This document shows positions 1-11,083 of a stretch of 27,661 nt of DNA, piece by piece (the stretch's first letter is position 1; each line of letters opens with the position of its first letter). The notes beneath the pieces were generated by a model. That model saw nothing but the letters and a program-made list of their open reading frames with translations, did no database searches and was not told the DNA's origin. The stretch is from Reticulitermes lucifugus (taxonomy: Eukaryota; Arthropoda; Insecta; Blattodea; Rhinotermitidae): the NCBI GenBank assembly GCA_026260175.1, contig JAKCWW010007301.1:1-27661 (forward strand), in the 5' to 3' direction. The position numbers and the translations under genes are program-made.

Positions 1-1720
1 TTATTGTATGTACGATATTCCTCTCCACCTTCACTCTATGTAATACTTCTTCATTTCTCACACAGGATAAGGCTGTATAAAATTTGGAGAACTTGCTCTA
101 TACAATATAGACTAAATGAACTCTGGATAAACATAGGTGTGAGGACCGCACTCTGCAGCAAACCGGTGTTAGCCGAGGTGCGGTGCCGTGTAATTTAGCA
201 TGCCAGTGGTACATAATTAAGTGAATAAGTTGTAAATAGACATACATTTCCAGATAACTTATTTAGAATTGGTCACATATATAACAAACATTTAAACCGC
301 GACGACTATGAAAGTAAACAAGATGCGTTACTTAGTTTAGTGTACCGTGAGTTTGCCAAACGCTATGACGAGGAACGAGTTTTTAAATAAGCCCCACCCA
401 GGTCTTTCCACTCCCTGGAATTTTCTACTTCAGCTCTGCTCAGCATAATGTTTTAGCAGCATTCGCGAAACGTTCATACTATACAGCCTACAAATTACGT
501 TCCTCGGTCCGTCAGTATGTTGCCATAAAACAATTTTAAGACTTTTATTCTGGGGTGTGACGCCGTGTAATGTGATAGATAAGTGCAAAATCCCGGAGGA
601 ACCTGAAGATTCCTATTAGGTCTAAACGTTGATACCTATTTATCAAACGAAACTGCTTTACATCACAGAAGACAGTGGCTCTAATTTTCATAGATATCTC
701 CGTGTGAAAGCAGAATTTCAGATGAAATCATTTACTTGTCATATGTTGACCAAATTTGGCGCAGTTTATGTATACTGATCAGAAAGCAAATCCAGCTCTG
801 GGTATCATGTAGGTGGTGTAGTGGTAACACATTAGACAGCTTGTGGTTCGTAAGCATCCATTCTGTGTCACGAAACGCATAGCTGAGAGAAATTTAAGCT
901 CCAATCCAACCTCTCGGAAATTATGCACGTTCATATACTTGGGAGGTAATATTTGTCTACAAACTGAGAGTCCGAAATAAACAAGTAACAAAATCGAAGC
1001 CTCCACTTAATATAATTAACATTTATACTAAAGTGTTGGCATTGCATTGTCCACGCCGCAGTACTTTCAAAAGATCCAGAATCAACGAACAATCTTGGCA
1101 GGAATGCAGAAGGAAAAACACAAAACAACAAAAGAAGTGAAACATTTCTTATTCTAACAATGATTTAAAATATAAATCGCGTCATACCTCATCGACCTGC
1201 TGGCGTCAGGAACAGACGGAACAACACTGATAACACAAAACCGTGCCTGTAGACCCTATCAAAGAATTAACGTAACTCAGAGGCTTCTGTCGTGTAACAT
1301 TACTTTTATGGTGTGAAGCCTTCAAGGTGTGCTGCAGACTTCTAGCGAAGACATGTAAAAAGAGCGACCTTATCTTATCACACAGGATCGTTAGTTTATC
1401 TGACCCATATTGTCGGTCACTACACAGACCGCTTTACACGGTGGTAAACAGCGCAGCCTTCGCCACTATTTCAATTTGCCGTGAGTCGGGGTTCCATGCA
1501 TTTATTGCAGTTCGTATTATTTTTGTATTCGCTATATCTAAAGTGCTGGACAGTTTTATTTCAATGTATTGTAGTTAATACTAAGCTTTTACTCACCATA
1601 TGTGCTGGAAAATGATTTCCTTATTTTCGCAAACACGCGTAACACCTATCGAAAAAGATGCTCATTGCATGTAGAATTTTTGCTGGTGAAAATGAAGACA
1701 TTACATCCTGAATGCTATCT
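1..1720. other. non-coding, no gene recognised
   Basis: AT-rich sequence with only short random reading frames. Apart from a degenerate tRNA-like SINE head near 800-860, I see no recognisable protein, RNA gene or element. It may be intergenic or a large intron of a gene lying outside the window. Confidence 0.5.
798..870 (+). repeat. possible tRNA-derived SINE head (degenerate)
   Basis: GGTGGTGTAGTGGTAACAC resembles an RNA polymerase III A box, and GTGGTTCGTAAGCATCC about 30 bases later resembles a B box with an insertion. There is no foldable tRNA cloverleaf, so this is a SINE remnant at best. Confidence 0.35.
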
Positions 1721-1724
1721 CTTT

Positions 1725-2398
1725 CAGATCGTCATCAGCGCAAGCCATAGATTATCCTAATCGGGCAGGTGTTCAAAAGACGGTGTCAGAATGTGTGTAA
1801 CATCGGTGTAAATTTATGATATAAGGCGAAGGTTGGCCTAATAATCCTAGTCGCACTTATAGCACACCATATACCAACCTTAAGGTCATGTAATAGCACT
1901 TCGTGGATTAATACTGAATTTTCTGCAGAACAACGCCTGTTATGCCGAGTTTTTTTTGTCTCCATTGATATAAAACCAAGCATCGTTGTTAAACAGGACA
2001 AGTGTGTGGTCTGTTTCTCCAATCCTGCACCGCACAAAGATACCAGTTGCTAAAATTCACTCCTGCTTCACGATCTCTGTCGTGAGGGCTAATAAGCCAC
2101 AGTATATAAGTCTTATATAAATGTCCAAGAGAGCACTTCTTTGCAGTTCTAGCTGCTGACGCAGATACAGCTGCAGTACAAGTCGAACCAACGATATACT
2201 TCGAGATGTCTCCAGCTCAGCACAAGATCCGTCTACTTGTTCCTCAGTTAGCACGTGTCTCACGCGTGTTCCATGCCTCTCCAGAACTGAACCTGTTGCT
2301 CCAAAGTTGTTTACGTGTTCGTAAATCGTTGGCGCATCAGGAAATGTTCGTCTGAATTTACGACGACACGTCTTGTAGGGTCGGTGTTTAACATACAA
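1725..2398 (-). pseudogene. decayed Tc/mariner-type transposase with DUF4817-like N-terminus
   Basis: Read on the minus strand, residues encoded at about 2370-2150 carry CRRKFRRTFPDAPTI, NNFGATGSV and RHVLTEEQVD, the pattern of the helix-turn-helix DUF4817 domain found on many arthropod Tc3/mariner-like transposases. Further downstream (about 2040-1790) comes WCAISATRIIRP, which fits the G-[VI]-W-C-A block of the same DDE transposases, and then TPSFEHLPD near 1760 before an in-frame stop. Several stops and frame changes separate the parts, and both ends are missing. It is a fossil with no active product. Family placement is from remembered motifs. Confidence 0.65.
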
Positions 2399-2726
2399 AT
2401 CTTACAAAAGCACAGGATGTTGCACTGATATTCCCATTGCGACTGAAGACTGCCTGACTTCGTGACCGCAGACTAACTTCTGCGACAGATGAAGGGTAGG
2501 CGGCTCGCTGATTCAGCCAAGTTCCATGCACAAAGGTAGCCAGCAGTCAGTAAGTGACGAAAGACATGGGCCAGATAAACTGCGACCCGCACAGTTCTCC
2601 CTAGGCAGACCCTGTCCTTTGTACGTCTACGCACAAAACAATATTCACAGAACGTGATCAGTAGCAAAGGTGTGGATACTTCATTACTGCGTGCTGCTGC
2701 GGTGTCTAGAAATGATCGATGGGTAC

Positions 2727-2784
2727 TAACATACATACATACATACATACATACATACATACATACATACATACATACATACAT
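2727..2784. repeat. (ACAT)n microsatellite
   Basis: About fourteen uninterrupted copies of the tetranucleotide ACAT. It opens spurious repetitive reading frames on both strands (MYVC / YIHT repeats) that are not genes. Confidence 0.98.
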
Positions 2785-3389
2785 TCCATGGATCCATAAG
2801 TCTGTCGAAGTGACAACTGGATGTGCAATAAGTCATAATATACAAATATATAGCTAAATAAACTATAGAATTTTACATTTGAACACCATAAACTAAAACA
2901 CTATAAACGTGTTACACACCTCACTATGAACCGTCTTTATACACACAAAAATTCATCTACTGAGTAAAAGGAGTGTGTATTTAAGTATTTTCTTAATGCT
3001 ACTTTAAATTTTGTCTTTTCATTCTTAAGACTTATGAGACTCAGTGGCAGTCTTTTGAAAATTCTGATACCGGCATAGAATGTACTTTTTTGAAAACAAG
3101 ACCTAATTCGCATAAATTAATGCTCCACCACTAATTTAATATCTAACTGTTGCCACAAGCCTAATGTCAAGAGTGGGCAGATCGCGTTTTGAAGAAACCA
3201 CGTCCAAAATACGTAATTTATTTTATGTGATCTTTTATTAGGAGGGAAGCCAAAGAACAGGTAGTTAGCCGTGGTGACCAGAGACGCCAGAAAACTGCTA
3301 GGGACCGTAGGATGGAAAGATTGGTATAGACCGGAAAATATATGGAAGAAAATTGAGAAGGCTAAGGCCCGAAATTAGACTGTAATGCT

Positions 3390-3426
<37 letters not shown>

Positions 3427-4028
3427 AACTCTTATTAGGAGAATACAGAATTCTTAGATAGCGTGATTTCTTCCATCATTACGTAAAAAGCAAGAACATA
3501 CATGTGATGTTTTTAGAATTGTTAATAATATAACGGTCAGAGTCATGAATGAAACTGCTCCAGCGCTACGTCAATAGTTCCCGTAGTATCCGCGGTCTGC
3601 ACTGCAAGCAGACCCCCACAGTAGTTTCGAAAATCAGCCTAGCGCCAACAGATGTCAGCAGTATCCTGTAAAACACTCCCCAAAAATCGATGCCAAGACC
3701 CAGTCGCAACCATTACTGCGTTTTTGAAACATTGATTGTTACGTCCACAAAAATAGAACACTCTGACGCATGACTTAAAACCATTTTACATATATCCAGG
3801 GCAAAATTAGTTAATTTGTTTAGGATAAACTGAGCTACCACAGAATTAGGTAATATTCGTTAAATGAATGTCTGTTACTCACCGAAATTCTGCATTGGAA
3901 AATGGCTTGGCGAAATTCTGCAGCAATTTGATTTTAGTTCGTTTTTCTTAAGTACACTTCTCAAAGTTTTTCTGTAGTCTGCTTCGTGTTTTGTAATTAA
4001 CTTCTACTCCTGCTTCAACACTTTACAC
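2785..4028. other. non-coding stretch with a trinucleotide repeat
   Basis: No gene is seen. The stretch at about 3240-3390 leads straight into a (TAG)n run, which resembles the 3' end of a non-LTR retroposon copy with a simple-repeat tail, but I cannot name the family. Confidence 0.4.
3391..3426. repeat. (TAG)n microsatellite
   Basis: Twelve perfect TAG units. They directly follow sequence that looks like a retroposon 3' end, so the tract may have grown from its tail. Confidence 0.97.
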
Positions 4029-4801
4029 CAGTGGTTTCCAATCTGTGTGTTATGGACACCTGGGATTATTACAAAGGATCTACAAATACATGTTCTTAAG
4101 ATTGACTAAACAACTTGTCTCGCATATATATGACTATTTTTAAAATAGCTGTATGTTGTGATGAATAAAATATTATAACCGCGCTTCCACTCAGTAACTG
4201 CTATTTAACTTGTGTTGGCCGCCAGAAGTTCACTCAATGCCGGTGATAGTTATATGTGGAAATGAGGCACCGACTATCATTTCAGGGTAGATACAAACTC
4301 CGCTCCGGGAATTATATCGTGCTCGGTTTTTAATCAGTCCAACTCCGAAACAGGAAAATTTCTGTCTTTACTCGTTGAGGTCTACGTACCAAGCACAGAT
4401 CGTCTAGTAGGTACCAAGTATTCTCCCCATCCTGCAGATTGCCTCCACGGCGCTAAGCTAAGTCCCGTTACCTTGGGCACCTACTCAGGGTCTCGCGGTA
4501 TGCCTATTGTTTGTGTGGTAAGCTGAGGACCCTCACGCCAGAAAGTTTATACAGGATTGTAGGCTTAGGTCCTCATAATATACGCAATACCACACCTTTC
4601 ATCTGGAGATGGCAGTCCTTGGATTCGAACTCAGGTTGCCCTGCTACAATGTCCATTTATAATGGCTAGTGTGTTCGTAACAGTTTTTGTCTTTATGTAT
4701 CTTCTCAATTAATGGAGCATGAAAGCATAAGTTTTAGCATGTGGGAGTCCGCAATTTTCCATTAATAAGGTGTCATCATACTCACATTTTGGGAACCACT
4801 G
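4029..4801. mobile_element. hAT-like non-autonomous element with TIRs and 8-bp flanking repeat
   Basis: The left end reads CAGTGGTTTCCAATCTGTG, and the right end in reverse complement reads CAGTGGTTCCCAAAATGTG: 15 of 19 positions match, and the first eight are identical. The CAGTGGTT start is typical of hAT-superfamily termini. The flanks are CTTTACAC (4021-4028) and CTATACAC (4802-4809), 7 of 8 identical, as expected for an aged 8-bp hAT target-site duplication. No transposase reading frame lies inside the 773 bp; an apparent SINE lies at about 4440-4690. Confidence 0.72.
4440..4690 (-). repeat. tRNA-derived SINE-like insertion inside the hAT-like element
   Basis: On the minus strand GAGTTCGAATCC (near 4626-4637) matches the RNA polymerase III B-box consensus. 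A weak A-box-like TAGCCATTATAAATGG lies about 30 bases upstream. The body does not form a tRNA. The boundaries are approximate because I see no clear target-site duplication. Confidence 0.45.
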
Positions 4802-4809
4802 CTATACAC

Positions 4810-5340
4810 TACTCCACACACTTTCAAGGAAACAAGTACATAAAAACTCCGCCTGCTTATGTTCCTGGACAGCTAAAGGTCACACGATACGCATCTCCTA
4901 GCTTTACATGTTTCTAATTAACACGTCCTTTCATGTTTAGGCACAAAATGCAGTTACAACCAACTTATCTTGAAATCAGTTTCTTAGCACACTCACTACA
5001 CTCATTTTCCAGCCAAAATTCACTTTGATTTCAAACGAATGTAACAAAAATGCATGCTATTCAAAACTCCACTGCATCATTTGTCATGCAATTTATCTTT
5101 ATGTGCTGCTTACTATGCAAATTGGACACCTTAACAGGTAGAAATACACAGAGACAGACATTGATGGCAGTCGTGGAACGAATTTGACAAAACACACACA
5201 CACGAGCGTCACATTCCCCAGTCTTAGGTTAAAATGGCCTGAAATAAGCCATAAGGAGCTCTTTTTCGGACATTTTACGAATAGTCTCTCACGTAGCGTA
5301 AGGTCACGCACTTTAACTATCAGTTAATCTCAATAAAACT
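4810..5340. other. non-coding, nothing recognised
   Basis: AT-rich sequence with no protein similarity that I recognise, a short (CA)n run near 5193-5203 and no clear repeat structure. Confidence 0.45.
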
Positions 5341-5374
5341 TTTAGGTCAGCAAAAACGTCGGGTGGTTGAATGG

Positions 5375-5425
5375 TGAGTAAACCAACGTTTCGAGAACCA
5401 TCTCTGTTCTCATCATCACGGAACT
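5375..5425 (-). repeat. hammerhead-ribozyme-like motif in a repeat fragment
   Basis: Minus strand: GTGATGA (5419-5413), one extra U, stem II strand GAGAAC (5411-5406), a 7-nt loop, the complementary strand GTTCTC (5398-5393), GAAAC (5392-5388), tetraloop GTTG, then GTT (5383-5381). This is the order of a minimal-stem-III hammerhead as found in Penelope-like retroelements. The canonical C3 is G here and stem I does not pair convincingly, so the copy is probably inactive. Confidence 0.4.
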
Positions 5426-5449
5426 GTTCTGTTGGCTGAAGGACATCAG

Positions 5450-8400
5450 GATGCTCGCCATTTACGGTGCATTCGTCTTTTTAAATCCAAGGAACAACTC
5501 AATAGTTCGTGTTTAGGTCACTGCAAATTTGTCCCGTTGTAATTTGCATTAACTGATGAGTTTCGTTAACCGTCCTTCCAGGTCTGTCACAAAATTTTAT
5601 GGCACGTGACGTTCTGTACTCTCGGACGTAAGTAACTCGACACACTACAAAACACAAAGCACGAAAGACTATACAATGGAATTGGTTGTTAACTGCACAT
5701 GGACACGCATAAACATGTAAAGATATTTGAAATGTAGTCACTATTTACTACTACTATTATCACTAAATTTGTAATATAATTAAAAATGTTGACATGTTTA
5801 ACACACGTCCGTGCGTAGTGCTACTTGCGATACGAATTCATTATCGATACTTTTCAATGTGACTCGTAAATACGCAGAGGGAGTAACGTTATAAATAATT
5901 AAATACTCGTAGTCTGTTAATCATTCCTTAGCAATACATAAATTTATTACAGAATAGCACACGTCAGTCAGAATGATTATTTTAGTACCACCAGTACTCT
6001 AAGTTGTTTTCTATTCGTGGATTAGCAGTCAGTTTTGAGGGCCAGTTGCACAGTGAACTTGGAGGTTAGGAATTGGTAGTGTAACGATAGGAATGACCCA
6101 GGGTTTCGTTAACGTTGGGTAATTTTCTGCGACAAACAATATCTAGGTACTGGATACTCACTGTTAATTAAATTTTCGCAATTATTACCAATTAATAGGA
6201 TTTACAATTGTCCACAATGTACGTGACTGAAGATTACTGTCTCCAGGGTGTGATGTTGTGTATTCTGGCAGGAATTCACCATTTCAGACAAACCTGTTCC
6301 CTCCAGCTTCAGAATAACCTCAAATTTCACACACACACAACCTTATCTCTTGGGCGAGGAATATTACAGAATCCAAATTATAAGACATCCAACGAACAAG
6401 CAATTGTTGTGACCAGATGTGTTCCAAAAAATATACCTTGCATGCCAAACATATTTAGTCTACTTTCTTTTCCAAATAACATCAGGTGGGTTTGTGAGCC
6501 AACACTCTCCTTTAAAAACTTAAAACAGCCGAACAATTTTCACTAAATTTGGTACGAACGTTACAGTGTTATTAGTGAAAACTCTACGTACCTTTTCAAT
6601 TCTTGCAATTGTAAAAACATGATGGATACAAAGTAAAGACATAGCGTCCTCAGTCACATACAGTGAAACAACATGGCACCTACGTGAAATATACGTTTAA
6701 CTTTTGGTTTAATTATACTGAATAGTATGCCAGATTCATGATTGAAATGTGGTACAGATACAGGTGATAAGACATGCCTACAAATACTGTATAAAATATT
6801 CTTTATAAGTATAAACAGCTACAAATATGGTCACACTGTGATAATTTGGGGCTATGCCCAACATATTTAACATAGAATTTATACTTAAATAACATTCTTC
6901 GCAGAAATACAATAACAAGAGTAATGTATGTGCATAATTAAAAATCTCCACAACACAATATCCTTAAATTAATAAAGTCTAATAGGAAATTTTGAAGACT
7001 CCCATGTTCCACGATGTTATGTTAGAGCCCTGATACAGCAACATACTGACATAATGAACATGAAAGCATTCAAATAAATGTCAGAACCTTTTGCCATTCT
7101 ACATTAATAATATGTCAAAACATGAATAAAAAACCAACTCCCCTGTCATAACTTACACTAACTACAGGAATGGTTTTAAGATGTTTTATATTTCTGCATA
7201 GCAAACCACACAGTATGTCTCTACAAATTTAAATACAAGTATTTTACAATTTGAAAAGTACTGAAATACAGAATAATCATGCTGACTTTTAAGTTCGTAA
7301 ACAGATGTTGCCATGTGAAAACAAAATACTGTTAAAGAGGAAGATTTACTATTCTTAACATTCCACATACCAATAAGAATGTACACTTCGAACACTGTCA
7401 ATGTCTCTCATGAAAGAGGAATGCTCAAACATCTTGTCACAGCATCCTAAATATTCAGAAGCTCAAGCATAATTACAAAGAGAAAATGTTCTGGTTTCTT
7501 GATTGATGTTCAAACACTGCAGGCTAGTTTAAATCTTCACACCAGCATACTCAAATGCATTCCAATACCTCTTTCACAAAAAGGCTGACTGGCCTGTATT
7601 ATTGTTAACTGTTCTGCATAACAGCTGCTCTCAATTACTGTACCTTCCACAATTCATTACAGATAAACAGTTCCACAGTTTTCAAAATGTGAATGTCCCT
7701 TGCTGCAATCTGCCCATGAAAAGTTCCCTGTGCTCCGTCTTGTCTTTCAGATCTCTGTGACTAACACAAATCTCTGTCTTTTCACCTTTCATACTGATGT
7801 TGCCTTATAATCACGCACAAATTTTAACGCGTTCTGTACAGGCATTGTCCTGAAAATTGAAGAGTGTGATAGGGGAAGGGGGGTAATCTTACATGTAGAA
7901 TCATCTTATATTCCAGTAGCTGTAGTATTTCGTTGAACACGCACAATCATTACTAAATATGCTGATTCATCAATCAGCTTGGCCAATTTGCTGTATATTA
8001 TCTTCAGAAACAAGTATGGGTTGGTTATGGAATTTGTGACATTGGACATACTGACCTGCATGTTTCACATTTGCAGCAATGCATACAAAAACAGAACATG
8101 TAAATATCATGAAATAGTAAATAAGCTAACTGCAGACAAGAAGTGTAAAAGTCTGTTTATTTCACAAATATACTGAAGTAAACTGTTTTAAGAGGGTAGG
8201 GAGGCAAAAAAAAAAAAAAAAAAGGCTAGTGGTAGAACTACTTTGGACAAAAGCAACATTATGTGTACTAAAGACCTGCAGACATTTTATCTCTCCGATT
8301 CCTTCTGAAGGTACTCAACCACTCCACATGTAACAGAGACTGTTATATGTTACATAACAGATATAATGAAGTACTGGTCATGGTGGTAGGAACAAAATAA

Positions 8401-8880
8401 TGCATGAACTAAGGAGATACTACACATCTAACTCAATTTCCAGCACGATGAAAAACACAAGTTTATTCTTTGTGATCCCTAACAAGCAAGAAAACAGAGG
8501 AAGTCACAGATCTGTAACAAACAGGCAAGCAATGAACATAAGACAGATGATGACATGCAAAAATCAAAACACTCTACACCATTCAAGATGTCATAGAAGT
8601 GCATCTTTCTGACAACCACAGAACATACTGATATATTTATTTAAAATATAATGTGCGTCACAACTGACGTACCAGAATGGTTTACATTATAACTGTTTTC
8701 ATTTGTTTATGTCTTTCTTCTTCACATTTTCATCAGAAGTTTATGGTGCAACAGTATTAATTTGTCTCTGTCGGTCATCTTTAAAATTTCAATAGCACAG
8801 AACCATGTAATGTGTTTTTCCCACAAACATAATCCTCAAAGTATATGATTAACAACTCTTAGAAATGCCTATTCACATTC
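5450..8880. other. long non-coding stretch
   Basis: No conserved coding sequence is visible. The longest open frame (6208-6546, 112 codons) has no recognisable domain and a composition like translated AT-rich DNA. It holds a poly-A run near 8206-8223. It could be intergenic or part of an unseen gene's intron. Confidence 0.5.
8206..8223. repeat. poly(A) tract
   Basis: An uninterrupted run of about 18 A. It may be the tail of an old retroposon copy, but the sequence before it is not recognisable. Confidence 0.85.
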
Positions 8881-8889
8881 TCCACATAA

Positions 8890-9675
8890 CAGGGTTGTTC
8901 AAAAAGTTTTGCAACACTTTCTACACTTCAGTCAAAATTGACAGGAAATGTATGCAATTTTTTTTGGGCTAGTTTTTACTTCCCGCTTGCTACTGCAGCG
9001 CCGCGGAACAATACATTTTCTCACACATGCGCTAAACAGTGAGCTGTTATTGAATTTCTTGTGGAAGAGAAGGAATCACTAACAAACATTCATGAGTGGT
9101 TACAAAATGTATACAGTGTCACTGTTGTTGAGAAAGGCACCATTAGTTGTTGGGCTTCACGAATTGCATGTTCTGAGAAAGGCCAAGCTGAACTCAGTGA
9201 CACATGTCGCCCTGACCACTGTTTTTTTTTTTTGAGATGCAGAAGGGGTGATTTTGGTAGACATTATGCCATGTGGTCAAACCACCTGTACATTCAAACT
9301 CTTGAAACCTTGCAGAAGCATTTCAGGAGAGTTTGACCTCACAAAAATATTGCTAAAGCCTCCTTCAACACAACAATGCACGACCACGCACAAGTTCGAA
9401 AACAGAGGAAGCAATCACAAAACTCAGACAGACCGTTCTTCCACACCCACTATACAGCCCAGATCTTGTACCCTCAGATTGCCACCTCTTTGTAGCCCTC
9501 AAAGACGCCACCTGTGCGAAAATGTTTGGGAGTGACGATGAGGTTGTTGAAGAAGTGTCTGTGAGTACAAAATTCATACTGGTACAAGAAAGGGATAAAC
9601 GCTCTTGTTTCTTGCTGGTACAAGGCTTACTAGCAACAAAAAAATTGTGTTGCAAAACTTCTTGGGCAACGCCTG
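8890..9675 (+). mobile_element. internally deleted mariner element
   Basis: The two ends are imperfect inverted repeats: CAGGGTTGTTCAAAAAGTTT on the left, and in reverse complement CAGGCGTTGCCCAAGAAGTT on the right, both followed by TGCAACA. A TA dinucleotide overlaps the right end. Between them lie decayed mariner transposase pieces: IEFLVEEKESLTNIHEWLQN (about 9048-9110, helix-turn-helix region), LYIQTLETLQKHFRRVRPHK (about 9286-9345) and ARPRTSSKTEEAI...VLPHP followed by SDLVPSDCHLF (about 9380-9495, the block with the second and third catalytic acids). At 786 bp against about 1.3 kb for intact mariners it lacks the middle of the gene, and frames change between pieces. Not functional. Confidence 0.82.
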
Positions 9676-10254
9676 TACAATATGTGCACATGTACCAGTA
9701 AAATTAGGTAAGTTTTCTTTCATGTCCAACTGTATGTACCTTCTCTAGATGTGTTGATAAATGTGCAAAATTACCAATGCATGTGTTTATCCACCAGATT
9801 TCAGAATTCGTAAACAATTTTGTGTACAGAATAAAAGGCTGTAATAGGCTATGGAAGAAAGAATAATGTCTGTGAAAAATGTATACAAAGACTCTGTCCT
9901 CCCTAATAGAAACATTCCTAAAAAATTGCAAGCATACTCAACATTTTGTAGCAATTAATATAAAACAAAACCAACATGTCACTTATTTACAGAATGTACA
10001 ACAAAATTAATACAACATGATGTGTAACCCAAGGAAGAGTGTACACACATACAAACAGAAACATACACAGACACAGACACACACACACACACACACACAC
10101 AATCCCTCTCTCCACAACCTGATCATGATTTTGTACACATGTTAAGAAAAATCACAGAATTATGCAGCTGCACATATCTCCTTCAATGCTGACGAAGTTA
10201 TCATCAGTCACTCTATTAAAGTCTGAAGTTATGTTATTCATTATTTAGAGGCTT
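9676..10254. other. non-coding, contains a (CA)n run
   Basis: AT-rich sequence with an (AC)n microsatellite at about 10066-10100. No gene recognised. Confidence 0.5.
10066..10101. repeat. (AC)n microsatellite
   Basis: ACACAG units passing into about 12 perfect AC units. Confidence 0.92.
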
Positions 10255-10520
10255 GAATTTTTTTTACTTTGGCGCAACAGCACTGCTCAGGCCTAGGCCG
10301 TCTCATTGTTGAGGTTTCGGGATCACCTGCAGTTAGACACACCACAATCAGTAGGACTCCTCTGGACAAGTGATCAGCCTGTTGCAGAGACCTCTACCTG
10401 ACAACACATGACACTCACAAGAGACAGACATCCATACCCCCAGCGGGATTCGAACCCACAATCCCAGCAAGCAAGTGGCCATAAACCTACGACAGGCTTG
10501 TTAACAGAACTCCCGCATGT
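10255..10520 (-). repeat. tRNA-derived SINE
   Basis: On the minus strand GGGTTCGAATCCCGC (B-box consensus GGTTCGAATCC, near 10441-10456) is preceded by an A-box-like region with GTAGGTTTATGGCC. The body ends at about 10255 in an A-rich tail (AAAGTAAAAAAAATTC). Translating this repeat gives the WDCGFESRWG / CCQVEVSATG string that I recall as a common spurious protein in cockroach and termite annotations. It lies 0.6 kb beyond the TAPT1 stop codon in the sense orientation of that gene, so it may sit in the 3' UTR. Confidence 0.72.
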
Positions 10521-11083
10521 CAAATGAAACTGAAACATACAGCAGATAACAGTTAAAGTTGATAATGTACTTACATGGCATAACTGTAAGCAAAACAACA
10601 TTTATAAAATACCAACATGATGGGCATACAATATTATGTGGTAGCAACCATTTTTGTGAGGTGAAAGCTATAGAACTTCCATGTAAACAAAGCATAACAT
10701 TCTCAGCACATAAAATATTCTGGCCATGACAGATCATGTCTGACTGTAACTAGTACTATGTATCTGGTATGGTTACATGGCACAAACACTTTTACTAAAT
10801 CAAACAGAAGATTCAGGCCTGTAACAGACACACTGCCTACTTTTCACCACTGTTGCTACTACTCCTTCACAATCTGAACCTGCAATCAAGTGTAGTCAAG
10901 CCTCTTAATTTCAGAAACAAACACATTAAGCAGTAAACAAGGTTTGTAATGTGTTCAGTAATCTTCAGTGAAATTCGTGACTTCAGCTACTATGGAAGAA
11001 CAGGCCTTATATGTGATAAAACAACTCACCTTTGTGCAGCATGATACAGAGTACAATGACAGTTAAAAGGCACAGATTCACTG
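10521..11083 (-). other. probable TAPT1 3' untranslated region
   Basis: AT-rich sequence directly downstream of the TAPT1 stop on the minus strand. I see no reading frame and no confident polyadenylation site. The mRNA end could lie within or beyond the SINE at 10255-10520. Confidence 0.4.

Noticed and set aside
2473..2784. Open frame with MYVC repeats
   Set aside because: Produced by the ACAT microsatellite.
6208..6546. 112-codon open frame
   Set aside because: No recognisable domain, composition like translated AT-rich DNA, and no supporting splice or neighbour evidence.
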